Origin: Sitta carolinensis
Lineage: Eukaryota; Chordata; Aves; Passeriformes; Sittidae
Assembly (NCBI GenBank): GCA_032173965.1
Contig: CM063283.1
Location: 109,144,108-109,208,107, forward strand
Reading direction: 5' to 3'
DNA: 64,000 nucleotides
The translations under genes were made by a program, and so were the position numbers. The notes beneath the pieces are model-generated. The model did no database searches and had not been told where the DNA came from. It saw only the letters and a list, made by a program, of their open reading frames with translations. Shown here one piece after another: positions 13,560-26,347 of this stretch; position 1 is the first letter of the stretch; every line of letters begins with the position of its first letter.

Positions 13560-16500
13560 GTGACATTCCATTTGTACAATTTCTTCTTTCAGCTTAAAAA
13601 TTCTTGTATTTCTTTTTTATTCTGTGTACTGGTCTGTGAAATTGTGTGCAGATGTGTCTGTATCATGGTGTAATTTGCGTGTACTGTGTTGCACAGGCCA
13701 AGAAATGTGCTGTGTTCAAGACTTTGAACTTGAAACACATTTGGAGGGTCTGATTCTGCATGATGAGTGAAAATCAGATCCCTGTAAAGTTCCACATGTT
13801 AGATGTCTAAAGGTGAGTCCATGCAGAATCTGTGGCCACTTACAAATGTATTTCTCTTTACCAGATCTCCTCAATTAAGAGAAGACACTGTAAGAGACAA
13901 ATTACGGGGTTTGTTTAAGTTATTTTCTTTTATTAGAGTGTTGCTGCTCTGAGTATTTGGGAAGGGCTGTTTCTACTGATGCTCTTTGGTATTGGGACTC
14001 CAATGCAAATAACCAGCATCTGCCACCATCAGGTTTTTTTCCTGAACATTGTTCTGTCTGACACTACACAGTTTTTCAAAAGGAATCCTTGTAAGCCTTT
14101 GAAGCACCAAAGTCTGATTGCTTAGAAGTTTTAACAGTGTCAAATATTTCTTTGAAACTGGGGACAGTAAAATGAAAGCTGAACAGGCACCTCTGCCCAC
14201 ACAAACAATCTTTTTTGCATTTTCAAATGTTTCTGGTGCTGGTTGCTATTGGAACTTTGAAAAGTCTTTCTAGTGCTTGAAGTGTGACACAAACAAGAGA
14301 CTCTTCCATTTTTCTTTTTCAAAGATGAGAAAATTTCAAAATTATTGAAAGCAATAAAAAGGAAAATGAAAAGAAAAAACAGAACAATTTTGATGTTATT
14401 GATTTTACTGTGTCACTGTGAAAAGGAAGCAGGAAAAAAAGGAGAAAGTCTCTATGTATGTATCTTGAATTTGTCAGGTTTCACATTTGAAGTTTTTTTG
14501 GTGTGCTTTTTTTTTTTTTTTTGTGAAAGATCTTGATTTACAATAATAACAATTTTTCTTTGAAATACAAATTTTAATTTTTGGATAGTTCTGAGAGTAA
14601 GTCTGCCAGTCTGCCTTGTTTTTAGGAAAAAAGAATCCTTCCTAGATATGCAGTGAAATGGTTTTTGATGTCTAAAGAACTCTACATTTGGACAGATAAG
14701 TTAGAAATAACTAATAATATGTTCATTGATTATATGTCTTTGATTCCAACAATCCTCCTTCCCTGAATTATGAGAGAAAATTAATTAAACCTTCTTGATA
14801 GAAAGAATGATCTTATGCCTCTTCCTCTAAGGTGTCTTCTGCAAATATGAATAAAGACTATTAATGTCACACACATTGAATTTCAAGGAAGTTTCTTCCA
14901 ATATGTAAAAGTAATCATGTGCAAATGTGTTTGCAGACTGGGATTGTATTCTCACCCAAATATATAATGCAGTTTCCAGGTGGTAGCTATCTGACATTAT
15001 GTCTATTTTTGTTTTAAAACAATGAATACTCAGCAGTAGACTGATACTGCTCACTGCCTTTTCCTTCTAATATTGTTCATGGCAGAAATCCAATTTATAC
15101 AGTGCAAATAATCATTATTTCCAATAGGTTGAGGATCTTTCCTGGCAAGAGCATAACCAATGCCTTCTACTTCTGCTCTCCTGCTTGTGTAATTCATGGT
15201 ATTTCAGTGATGTGAGTTAGCATATAAAACCCATTACCCATAGAAGGATTGTGGGAGGGGGAAAAAAAAAAGAAAGAAGAAAAAACAGGGAGCATTCCTA
15301 GTGCTGCCAAGCACAGGGAATCAAAGCAAATAGCAAAGCAGGTGGAAAAAATACAAGAAGGAAGTTTAATACCCTGATGAAGTACAGAGATCTTGTGGCC
15401 CTGGGGATGGTTCAGTGCCCTCACATCACATGGAATGGTTACAATGATTGAAATTCCAATGGGAAGTTGGCTGTTTCTAAGCAGTAATTTTACCAGGGGC
15501 TTGCCAGTGTCCCCAAGCCCTTTCCTGGATTGCTTTGGATGCACAAAGAAAGGACTTCAGCGCAGCAATCCCTCTCTCACCTGGGGACTCAGTGCCAAGC
15601 ACAGCTCCTCAATTGTCTTTTGCAAGAAGCCTCCAGCAGGATGCTAAAGCAGGAGCATGTTTTCATGGGAGTGACTCATGTGCCATCTGTTTTGTCCCTC
15701 CACCCCATCATATGGGCTCCCTGTTTATGCTGGGTAATGCATTTGCCATCTATTAAAGGGAGAGGAAACTTTGGAACAGCCAAAACAAACACGCCTGAGA
15801 AAGGCTGAAGGTTTTGAAGGGGTCCGATTGGAAAGCCACTCTCACTTTCCACTGAAACATTTGATTCTGGGGCAAGGACATGCCAGGTGACAGCCCACAG
15901 AGATCTGAGCCAGGGATTCCTCAGTGTGGGGCACAGAGGGGACCAACACATGAAAAGGGACAATTGGCAGGTTCAGAAACGTTGAGGAGATATTCAGCAC
16001 CTCTCTGAGTGGAGGGACTTGCTGCAGGATGTTAAAATCTTATCTGTTGCTTGAAAGGTGCTTGAATAAATGAATGGAAAAAAATTTCCATCAAGAGCAC
16101 TAAAACACAATGACAGCACCTCCGGCTCATTCTGCAGTGTAAACTCTGCGTGTTGCTGGCACTAAAACTGGGACTCTGAAATCACTAAACCTTGTGACAG
16201 ACTTGAAATACTGATGCCAGAATTAACTGGAGAACTGGATTACTGGTGCCTTGGCCATTCATAGGCTGAAATGTTACCAGACTTTTTGCCTCTGAGGTTG
16301 CAGTGTTCACTTGGAGAGTCCATCAAGGTGTCAATAGCCCCACCTGAGGAGAAGGACTATGCCAAGAAGTAACCAGAACATGGCACACTCCACCCATTTC
16401 TTAAAACACTGTCCAATACCACCATAATGTGCTGCTGACAGTGCTTGCTAACAGGACATTCATAGATGGCATCATTGGAGGAAAATCAGTGTAAACCTGC

Positions 16501-19500
16501 TCTCTTCTTAAGCATTACATCATGGCAGTAAGCAAAAAACATAAGCAGGGCAAAGGAATGACTTACAGTCCAAGGATCAGCCTTTCCTCACCAAACACCA
16601 TCTTTCCCTTGACGCCTTTCTGTTACATGCTTGTACAGCATCTCTCACAGGTTTAAAGATTTTATGTTGATACAGAGGTGCAAGACGTGTTGTATAAATG
16701 TGTTAAAAAATATCTTGGTTTTCCTGTCATTTCAGGTCCTCCTCAGTGGGCAGTCTGACCCCACCACATCCAATACCCCACAGAGCTCACAGCTTTGGTG
16801 ACATAGTTTCAGCCTCCCAGCTCAAGCCTAGGCATGAGCCAGGATGTGTCACAGCCTTGCTCTAACTGGTTTGTGTTTCTCCCTAATGAGTGAAAATGTT
16901 ACCTAGCTAAATGAATATGAAGAACAAACTGTACCTACCACCAGAAAAGCTCCCTCGAAAACTGTTTCCAAACATATGCATGAGGTAATGAGCCTGTTTC
17001 CCTGCCTATGTGTCACAGCACTCTGTGCTATTCTGGTTGTGTTTCTCAAGCTGGCATTGCTTTTTTAATGCGCTCGCTCCTGGTCTGCTCTGAGTCAGTC
17101 TCTGCACAATCTCAGGCTGCTTTTGTGAGGAGCTGCTGGGCAGCCTCTGCCCTCCCCAGCGTGCTGCTGGAGGGAGCCTGGCCTTCAGCTCTCCTACTCC
17201 TTAGCTCTTACCTCTCCCCATCTCCAGCTATGTCTTTTTTCAGCTTGATGTGAGAGTGTTGGCAGCGGAGAAAGGTGCAAGAACCATCCCAGTGGTTTTC
17301 CCTCCTCTCCCTTGCCAGGAACAACAGCAGCAAACCCACAGTGGTGTAATTCAGCACAAGTACATTCAGAAAATAGGTGTGAGGTGCTCAGAATGCTCAG
17401 CCTTTTGCTTATGAAATCTCCGAGAGCTCCTTGTGCATTACGTCAGTTTCCTCAACAGTTTGCAAATCATTTTTATCCCCCTCTGGAAATATTTGTCACA
17501 GTAGATTATTTTACCTTGTGCTGCTGTATGTAAAATGCAGAATGTTAATACTTTATTTGGCTAAACATGTATAATTTGGGAAGACAGGTGAAGTGATGGA
17601 TTAATCATCAGGCTTTTAACTCTAAGTCTTGCTAGCTGGAGTTTTAAATGTTGTTTATTTGAAATTATAGTGTGGGTATGATGCCTAAGTGGAAGCTTTT
17701 TACATATACAAAATAAAGCTGCTTTTGCTCTTGGTAATAAGTGAGAGGATTTATTTAAAATCTGTCATTTTCCATCATACCTGGATGTTCAGATAGACTT
17801 ATCATAAATAACTCAGTAGCAAAGCTACAGCTACTAAAGTGGCAATAACATTTTCCTTCTGCTTTCTATGAATATCTCTAAGCCTTGACCTACAGGACCT
17901 TTCCTACTTACTCTGGGCAGGTAATTCTACAACAAAGAAAATTACAGACATTTGGATAAGTGGCTATGAGTTGAATGCAATTCTGCTTCTCTCATTGAAT
18001 AGGGAAATTGCCCTTCATACAACTCACAGCTGTCCTAAGTCACCTTCCTCGCTATCTATTTATAGGTTTTTTGCTCAAGACATCTCAACTTCAAAAGAAA
18101 TCCTTCTTAGGAAAGCATGCAGTATTGTCTGGGAAGATAGGGGTACTCCTGCTTTGAATTTGTGCAGTGCAAGAGAGAGGTGAATATTAGTTTTGTCAGA
18201 ATGGCAATTGAAGCAAAAGAATGGAAAAATGTACATCTGATGCTGAGCCAAGAACGGTATTTTAAAGGATTCTTTATTGAAACTCAAATGCTTTATTCAA
18301 ACTAAAAAGAGATTTTTCATTTTGGGACTATTTAATCCTTTTTAACCTTTTTCTGCTTTAGATTTTATTTAGATAAATAGTGTTCTTGCAGAGAAATTGT
18401 TTGCTTTGTTGTCAGACAGAACATGTTGGCATTTCTGAGATGAAACATCGATTAAGCATCATCCAAACACTGTGTTTTGGTGTAATATTCCCAGCTCTGT
18501 TTCACAACAAACTTTTTTGTTCCCGAGGAGGTTTTGCTCATCTGAGGCATGGGTTGGTTGTAGTCAGTCCAGAGAAACAAGCAGAAAATCCTTCCTAAAG
18601 AAGAGGCAAAAGAGTATTTTGAGAAGCAGATTCTTCTTCCTTGACCAGTGCTGGAGGGAAGCAGTTGATTGAACAGTTGATCATCTTTAGTGATGCTGGT
18701 TGATACTCTTTTACATTGTACTCCCAGGAACTGATAGTTCTTATCTTTCAGATCTGAGGAAAGGCACAAAAGACCTGTGTTGCTAATTGGTACAGCAACT
18801 GGCATATAGTAATTTGTTGCCACAGACACACATTTTGCATTTAAGGTTTCTAACATTTCAATTTCATTTGTGGCTGCCCTGTCTAGAGGTGAAAGTTGTG
18901 ATGTCTGTGTTCAAGCCCAGCCACTGGAGATCACGACACTGGAGATACACCTTGGCTGCCAGAGTATGTTTTCCCATCCTTGGGAAATATTATTACCCTG
19001 AACAAGAAAGGGAAGTGTGAGGAAATCATGCTGAGCCTCACAGTGGCCCGGGGGCATGGTGCTGGAGCAGCCTGGCCTCCACTAGCAGTGCACAGCTTGG
19101 CTTTGTGCTTCCACCCTAGCTGATGTCCACCTTAGCATGGCTTTGACAGGAGAAGCTGTGGGAAACAACATTTTCAAGGGTAAAACAGGAGATGAGGACT
19201 TGCCAGCATTTATCATCTGACAATAAGTAAACAGGCTGGCAGCAACATCTAAGATTATCTCCTCTCTGCTTGGGACTGTGTTATGTTTCAGTTGAGCTTA
19301 GGACAGAAAAGAAGGACTTGTGCTTATTTTTATCTTCAGCTTTCACATTCATAGCTGTCTGTACTCCAAGACACTGTGGTGCTTGTGGCTGCTCCAGGCT
19401 GGAAGATTTTGGGGTCCAACAAATGACTTTAGAGGAGTCACACTGCTGCGAGGCCACAAGCAACCAGTGTGAGATCACTACCTCTGAGGTAGCTCAGACA

Positions 19501-21023
19501 CACCCTTCTTCCAGAACATGTGGTTAGATCCTGTCATCATTTGCCTTCCTGGCAGGAATTTCTTGTAAACTGCCTGTTGTCTGCTTTCCTCCTTTTAAAT
19601 TACTGTTCATAGCTGGCTCTATATAGTTTGTATTTTTACAGCTTTCCCTCATTGAATAGCCACCGTTTTATTTTAATTATTGGAACGCAATAAGAAAAAG
19701 GGTTGGGAGAAAAGGAATCAGCTGTGGAATTATCTATTCATAGCTTTGGTTTCCTCTGTTTACTGACCAGTTTTTCACTTGCCCAAATAAAGATATTTTA
19801 TCCTACTCTTTCCTGGTTGTTTTCTTGCATCAGAATGAATCCTCCCTCCCATTACCTTGACTCTAGGAACCTTAATTAAGCAAATGAACAGACCTCTGCT
19901 TTAGCACACACGGTCTTTTACCCATGTTAAATTAGAGTTTCCTGCATCCAGTGTCATCGCAATTCTGAAATTCCACATGGAGCACTTTTCACTGAGCTGC
20001 ATTCAATTATTTATTCAGGCTCTGGTTCTGTCCCCACTGAATGGAAGAGCACTGACTTCAACACAAGGAGCAGGCACACAGCTGGAAAGAGAAAAAAATG
20101 TGAATTAAAAGTCATTTAATCTCATTTAATCACATTTCCTCTCCTCCCTGACCAAAAGATTTAGAAAATAAACAAACTCTCTGAAAAGGAAAACTATTAA
20201 GTAAGTTTGAAAGTCAAGTTCATGCCAACTAATATTATCTATTTCAGGACTTCCTGCCCTGCTTATCTCCTTTTAATTAACCTATTTCTGACCTGGACCA
20301 TGTGTTTGCCTGGCAGACACAGTCCCATTTCTGCAGTTGCTCTTGGCTCAATAACAGAGCCTGTAGTAGTGTTTGTGATCAGCACTGCTGCTATGTATTT
20401 CCTGTAGCAGAGCTAAGGGCAGCACGAGAGGGAGGCTGGGAAGCAGATGTGGAACAGGAGTGACACTGAGGGAAGAAAGGGTTTTTTACTCGGAATGCTG
20501 CACATTGAAGCAGTTGATAAAGCAACGTGGTCGATCTGCTCTATCTCCCTTTTCCTACAGCTCACATGTCTGGACACAATCCTGGAGCCAAGGGGAGCAC
20601 AATCAGCAGAATTTCTATTCATTCTTATCTCCTAAAGTGCAGATTTAACATCCTCCTGTGCACAGTGACAAACAGGCCACTGAGGGTGATAATAAACTTG
20701 CTTCCCAAATGGAGTCCATCCATTTATTTAAAATCTGAAAATAAACCAAATAAAATTCTCAGACTTCAGATAACACCTAGAGGTCTGAAATGTGTGTTAT
20801 GCAGAAGGCAACATCCCTGAAAATATGTGGTGTTAAGTGCCAAAGATTCTATCTCATGATTTTAGTAGTAATTTGATGCAGCCCTGGACAGCACAAAGAA
20901 ATACGTTAATCCACTTACCCAACAAATCCTATCCTCCAAAAAGTACAGAGGCTCAGACTTGGGCAAAACGAGCTTGAACAGCTCCTCTTCCAGTGCAGTA
21001 AATTGCAATAAGAATATTACATA
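13555..21023. other. Unique AT-rich DNA, no gene seen
   Basis: About 7.5 kb without a recognisable gene or interspersed repeat. It includes T16 at 14507-14522 and an A/G-rich patch at about 15258-15290. Open frames reach about 134 codons (18452-18856 minus) but show no domain, signal peptide or exon-like splice framing that I can defend. This is the longest repeat-poor stretch of the window and would be a natural place to look for conserved noncoding elements. Confidence 0.5.
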
Positions 21024-21093
21024 AAGAAAGAAGGAAGGAAGGACGTGTCGGAAGGAAGGGAAGGAAGGGAAGGAAGGGAAGGAAGGAAGGAGG
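21024..21093. repeat. (GGAA)n / (GGGAAGGAA)n microsatellite
   Basis: A purine-only tract on the plus strand except for one interruption (ACGTGTC near 21043-21049). It begins GAAAGAAGGAAGG and continues as alternating GGAAGGGAA units. GGAA arrays can bind ETS-family factors and can form triplex DNA. Neither is shown here. Confidence 0.9.
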
Positions 21094-21889
21094 CATCAGC
21101 TCTCTCCCAAGTCCTGTCACCTTTTTCATGGGCAGAATTTATTCGTGTAAATCTACAACCAGCACTACCTCATGACTTATGCAGGCACCCATGAACAAGT
21201 GTAAGGTCTGGTTTACCTTGTACACACTTAAACTCACTCATTAAAGTGAAAGCAAGTCCTTTTCATCTCTCTTATAGTGCAGAGAGAGCATTTTTGTTCT
21301 TATTCAAGGGAGAAATGCTCTTTGGTGACACAGACAACTGCTTGGAGGTGTAGATGGCTTATAGAGGTGGCTTGAAAATCATTAGAGAAAGTTCTTGATG
21401 AAAATAATTTTCAAAGTGTACTTCCAGGGGGATGCAAACAACAAAGCAAGAGGTGCACCTGCACCAAGTTGTCAGGACACCAGCCCACAGCCGTGTCAGA
21501 CCTGACAGACCCTTGCCAGGACATAGCTATCCTGACTGGATTGTCAATATTTTCTGAATTGCATGAGTTATTTCTGAAATATGAATTATTTCCTCCAGAA
21601 ACATTGTCTGGTTGGCAAATTCCACATTCCCTACATCGTAGATATTTTAGAACTGTAGTTTAGAATGGAAAGCTGTAATTCCTTCAGTCACACACAAATG
21701 AGGAAAAGAATTTATTTTCTCTCAAAGTCAGATCCTCCATGAAATGAACTTCCCAGGGCTTTTTGGCAGCAAGAGGTATGTTTTTCTCAGAGTTGCATTC
21801 TTCACATATTGACTGTGCTTCCTGTGAAATTACAAATACATTTAACATGCAATTGACCAAATTCTTGTATCAATTTTCTGATTTTCACC
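21094..21889. other. Unique noncoding DNA, no gene seen
   Basis: No recognisable gene. The sequence grades into an old CR1 remnant at about 21.89 kb. Confidence 0.5.
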
Positions 21890-22600
21890 TTTGGAGAAGG
21901 ATTTTACAATGCTTACTGATTGGGCAATAAAATGATAGAATAAATTCAATGTCAATAGATGCAAAGTGATGCACATGAAGGGGAGAAAAAACACTCCAGG
22001 ATGACACAGAATGACGGTTTCTAAATTAGCTTCTGATGTTCAGGAAAGAGATTTGGGAGTCATTATTGACAATTCCTGTGAAAATCAGTTCATTGCTCAG
22101 CGGTGGTCAAAAAGATTGTTAGGAATTGTTATGGAAAGAATAGAGAACAAACGGAAAAAATTAGTTATGCTACCACATAAATTCATGATGTATCTTTATT
22201 GTGGATAATATGCAGTGAACTCATCACCACAGCTTGGAATGGAGAGCTGAAAATGCCCCAGAAAAAGGAAGAAGAAGGTTCAGTGAATGGAGTGACTTTT
22301 GTGTGAGGAAAAGCAGAATATACTGGGTATTTTCAGCTTGGGGAAGAGATGAAGCCTGATAACGTCATGGATAGTAATGGGTAGTTGAGGAGAGAGATTA
22401 ATTATCATTCCTGACAATATAAGGGCTGATGAAATCAGCTGGGCTTTTAAAAATGGAACACTTCACCACCCAGCATGTGGTGAAGTTGTGCAAGTCATGG
22501 CCACGGGATATTATGGAGACCAAAATAACAAATGGGGTTCAAAAGCTGGTTGGGAAATTTGACAGAGATTAAGACCATCAGTTTCTACTCAAAATTGTGC
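21890..22600 (+). mobile_element. Ancient CR1 LINE remnant (3' part of ORF2 and tail)
   Basis: A decayed CR1 non-LTR retrotransposon on the plus strand. The 5' portion still reads like the region after the reverse transcriptase catalytic box: TGGGCAATAAAATG, then a stretch translating close to FNVxxCKVMHM (about 21940-21980), then DLGVIIDN (about 22050-22075). Further on are the LFSLGKR-like segment (about 22330-22350, shifted in frame) and a segment matching the older amniote CR1 C-terminal region (about 22480-22590). Several stops and frameshifts break the frame, so it is a fossil. Its high divergence and its similarity to CR1 copies also found in turtles and crocodilians point to an old family. 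The 5' end is truncated and the exact ends are approximate. Confidence 0.75.
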
Positions 22601-22654
22601 CCAGGATGAATCCCAGAAATTCCTGTGTCACCAGAAGCTGTGAGAGAGGGAAAG

Positions 22655-23961
22655 TGTCCTGGTTTAGGGAAAATTTGGGAAGAAACCTCTGAATGGGGTC
22701 CCCCTAGAAAGCAAATCCAAACAGCCCCTCCCCCGACTGGTTCGGGAAAAAAGAATTCCTTGGAGGAAAGTGGAAAAAAGCTGTTTATTCAACAGGCAGA
22801 GCACTCCCCGGCACACCAAGTGACCGATGCTAAAGCACAAACCCTCTCTGCGCTCCGCGGAGGTGCCAGGGGCTGGAGGCTGTGCCGGGGGCAGCCCGGC
22901 TCCCTCAGGGGCCGTGCTGAGGGGCAGCAGCCCGGCTCCCTCAGGCTGTGGGGGCAGCGGCCCGGCTCCCTCAGGGCCGTGCCGGGGGCGGCAGCCCGGC
23001 TCCCTCAGGCTGTGGGGGCAGCCCGGCTCCCTCAGGGGCCGTGCCGGGGGCGGCAGCCCGGCTCCCTCAGGGGCCGTGCTGGGGGGCAGCCCGGCTCCCT
23101 CAGGGGCCGTGCCGGGGGCGGCAGCCCGGCTCCCTCAGGGGCCGTGCCGGGGGCGGCAGCCCGGCTCCCTCAGGGGCCGTGCTGAGGGGCAGCAGCCCGG
23201 CTCCCTCAGGGGCCGTGCCGGGGGCGCAGCCCGGCTCCCTCAGGGGCCGTGCCGGGGGCAGCAGCCCGGCTCCCTCAGGCTGTGGGGGCAGCCCGGCTCC
23301 CTCAGGGGCTGTGCCGGATGCAGCCCGGCTCCCTCAGGGGCCGTGCCGGGTGCAGCAGCCCGGCTCCCTCAGGGGCCGTGCCGGGGGCAGCAGCCCGGCT
23401 CCCTCAGGCTGTGGGGGCAGCCCGGCTCCCTCAGGGGCTGTGCCGGGGGCAGCAGCCCGGCTCCCTCAGGCTGTGGGGGCAGCCCGGCTCCCTCAGGGGC
23501 TGTGCCGGGTGCAGCCCGGCTCCCTCAGGGGCCGTGCCGGGGGCGGCAGCCCGGCTCCCTCAGGGGCCGTGCCGGGGGCGGCAGCCCGGCTCCCTCAGGG
23601 GCCGTGCCGGGGGCTCCCTCGGGCCGGGCCGGGGCACACAGCGAGAGCTCCCGGGGCTCTGCTGGGCCAGTGCAGAGCAGGGCACACAGCCCCGAGGGAG
23701 AGGGAACAACCACAGTGCAGAGAACTGCTCTGCTTCAGCTGGCCAGAACCGACAACAGGCAAAGGAGAGCTCTCCTGCCATCCGCACTGCAGGCAGCACA
23801 GGCTGCCTGTGAGGGAAAGCTGAAAACTCTTCATGTTTTGAAGACAACCGCCTCAGACATTCCACTGCTTCTCCTCTCCCCACTTCACTCTTAGATTCAG
23901 TTTTAAAAGTTCAAAACTTATTTCTGAGCTAAACAGAAAAATTCAGCGTCAACCCAGAACA
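22655..23961 (-). mobile_element. Solo LTR of a songbird-type ERV, enlarged by a minisatellite
   Basis: Read on the minus strand, the element starts TGTTCTGGGTTGACGC (at 23961) and ends CCTAAACCAGGACA (at 22655), giving the TG...CA ends of a retroviral LTR. An AATAAA polyadenylation signal lies on that strand at 22784-22789, near the 3' end as expected, and this sets the orientation. About 200 bases at the 3' end align clearly with the 3' end of the LTR at 42536-43144. The 5' (U3-side) parts differ, so the two are related subfamilies. The total of about 1.3 kb is long for such an LTR because a GC-rich tandem array occupies its middle. The immediate flanks (GAAAG on the left, GGTCA on the right) do not form a target-site duplication, so the ends may have been altered. 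No gag, pol or env sequence is attached. Family assignment (ERVL-like) is by resemblance only. Confidence 0.7.
22881..23632. repeat. GC-rich minisatellite, about 22 units of 27-37 bp
   Basis: A tandem array whose units share the core CAGCCCGGCTCCCTCAGG. I count about 22 cores. Units come in two classes: longer ones (about 32-35 bp) ending GGGGCCGTGCC, and shorter ones (27-30 bp) ending GCTGT. The two classes alternate in the middle third, so higher-order duplication has probably occurred. The plus strand has no stop codon in the unit in any frame, so long open frames appear in all three frames. They have no other sign of coding. The array is rich in CpG and in runs of 4-6 G and lies entirely inside the LTR. 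Confidence 0.93.
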
Positions 23962-26267
23962 GGTCACACAGTGCCTCCATTGCTGCTCATGTGCTTCACC
24001 TGAGCGTTCCTTTCTGACCACACTCGGGGCATGGAGCCAGGGAACCTTTGCTCTTTGATGTGACAACTGTGTTCTTCTGTTATGCTTTTAAAATTTATGA
24101 CCGATGTATTTATTTTTATTTTTATGCTTTTCCACATCTTCCATCACTGTCTCAAGTGGGAGACCTGAACGTATCAGTGTTTGCCCCTCGCAGCTCTTCC
24201 AAATGGCAGAGAAGCAGCCCACTCCCCATTCACAAAGGGATTATTGAGCCAGAAAGAGTCTGCTGGGATGGGAAAGGTCCTGAGGGACCAACAGCCATCT
24301 TCCTCCTCACACTCTGTGTGGTGCCCTGGACAAAGGGCCATGCAGACCTTGCCATGCCAGCACTTCTCCTGCCAGCCCTCCCAGGGCTTGCCACCCCTGG
24401 GCTGCATCCAGTTCTTATGAGTAAAGCACAGAGAGAGAGGAAAATAAAACCCCTCAGTGCAGCAAAGCCCTCAGGTCCTTAGTCAACACTGAAGTGAAGC
24501 CTACGTGGTTTGGTCAAAATCCAGCAGTACATCTGTGGAAGAGGTGGGAGCTGGATCCAACTCTTTTCTGGCTTGGATAGTAACCTGTAATTAGACTTGT
24601 CAGACTATAAGACACCTAATATATCCTTCTGCAATATTTTTTCTCTTGGTGTAACTTTTTCTTGTATCCAGTGTTCTGTAATTCTGGGTTTTTCTCTTTA
24701 TAGCAGTTAGTTTCTCGGCACAGTCCCTGACCACAAGTACTTTTGAGTGGAACATCTGGTTCTAATGTGTGCTCTAGAAATGTTACTTTCTGCAATATTC
24801 CATTTGTCTTCCAAACAATATTTTTCCTCTTGTGTTTGCCCAGAGAATCGTGTAAGCTGATCGATATCTGAAGCAGCAAAGAATCCATCTGAGAACAAAG
24901 GCTCCAAAAGCCACATAAACAATTTCCAGAACTCGAGGCAGTTGAGGAGAGGTAGTTTGCAGAACAGCCATGCACATGGGAACTCTGAAGGGCTGTCTTC
25001 CTCATCTTTTTTTCCATGCCGTCTTTCCCCACTGTTCCTACCAGTTGCCACAACTGCAGGAGCAATCCCACCTTGTTTCCATGCTGGCAGTCCCATATAA
25101 CTTTTTGGTTTTTACTTCTCCTTCATTTCTAGCCAAACCCTTTCAAATGTTCAGAGGAGGAAATACTGCTATTGCCTGGTTCCTTCTGTTGTTTCTTACT
25201 GTCATTACAGCTGCCTTTTCAGCTGCATTATGTGAGTAAACGAACCTTCACCTACTTAGAGGGGGAGCACTGCCCTGCAGAAAACAGCCTGTGAAGTCAG
25301 TAAAGTAGAGGTACAAGAGGAAGCAGGAATGTTTAATATACTTTCAGGCATGGGGAACATGAAAAGGCTGCTGAACTCCAGAGAAAACTCCAATGCTCTT
25401 CTGGTATGTTTGCAATAGAGATGATGTAAATAATATATAACTCCTGGAAGGAGTGTAGGAATATATAAAGTTTTATGTAGGGGAGCACTGCACGCATGTG
25501 GGAGATTCAGTTGCGTCTGCAAACCACGGGCTGGATGCCAAGCACTGCATGCCCACTGTAAACGAGGCTTGGGGACTGAATTACTTAAGTAATTAAAGCA
25601 GATTGTGACTCACATGCTGAAAGGGTAAATTGTGCACTGCCACAATCCACCAAGTTATTTAATTTTGGAAAACTGAAGCTCCTCTGTGACGGGGAGGAGG
25701 ATTTATTATTACATTATTTTATCTCTGCAAGCCAAACTGTAGGCAAACATGATCATGCTTTCTAAGAGTTTGCCTGAGCAGGGTTGTGTTGCTGGCTAGC
25801 CACCTCATCATTAACATAAGGCTTGGAAACATAGACCATGATTCAAACATGTGAAAAAATGCAGCATAACCATTTAAAATCCTTTAGGGCTTTTGTTGTA
25901 GGTGAACAAATCTAAGCATGCTTTGAGGAGTCTGCTTCCCAGATGTGCTGCAGCTGTGCAAGGTGGAGCATCCTCTGCTGAGGTGTTTCCACCCAACCCA
26001 GGGTGAGCACAGAGCACTGGATGGAGGAGCTGAGGCTGGAACCCCACTCAGCTCCCAGGAGCCTGAGTCATAGGTTTCTGTGTCCTGGAAAACTATAATT
26101 TTTCTTTCTGGAGCTGCAGACTTGCTTTTCCAACACTGTGTTTTGGGGCACACATGGGATTCAGCCACCCTGTCTCTTTGCACAGCCCCTCCCCAAGACC
26201 CCTCTTCTTCATTAAAAAGCAGAAGGTAGAAGAGAAGGTCTCATCTTAGCTCCTGCCTCCCATTCCA
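23962..26267. other. Unique noncoding DNA, no gene seen
   Basis: No gene is recognised. A perfect 16-bp AT-rich palindrome with core ACTTAAGT lies at 25579-25594, and about one palindrome of that length is expected by chance in 64 kb. Open frames of 130-150 codons at 24616-25096 (minus) overlap in different frames and look random. Confidence 0.5.
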
Positions 26268-26347
26268 GTAGAAGGTGTTCCTGGCTGTGGCAGTTGATGA
26301 CCTTTGATGTCCCTTCTATCCCAGGCCATCCTATGATTCTCCGATTC
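26268..26347 (+). mobile_element. CR1 LINE 3' tail fragment
   Basis: About 80 bases match the extreme 3' end of avian CR1: AGAAGGTGTTCCTGGCTGTGG, then a GATGACCTTTGATGTCCCTT-like segment, ending in CCATCCTATGATTCTCCGATTC. That ending is a decayed form of the ATTCTATG 8-bp repeats that terminate CR1. Plus orientation, severely 5'-truncated, no coding part. Confidence 0.7.

Noticed and set aside
22881..23632. CRISPR array
   Set aside because: Units are contiguous, with no unique spacers, and the genome is a bird's. It is a minisatellite.
22625..23894. Open frames of 187-355 codons over the GC-rich array, in all three plus-strand frames
   Set aside because: The repeat unit lacks stop codons in every plus frame, so openness is a composition effect. 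The products are Pro/Gly/Arg/Ser-rich repeats with no start or splice context, inside an LTR.
25579..25594. Perfect 16-bp palindrome around ACTTAAGT
   Set aside because: About one 16-bp palindrome is expected by chance in a window this size, and it is AT-rich. Noted, but not promoted to a finding.
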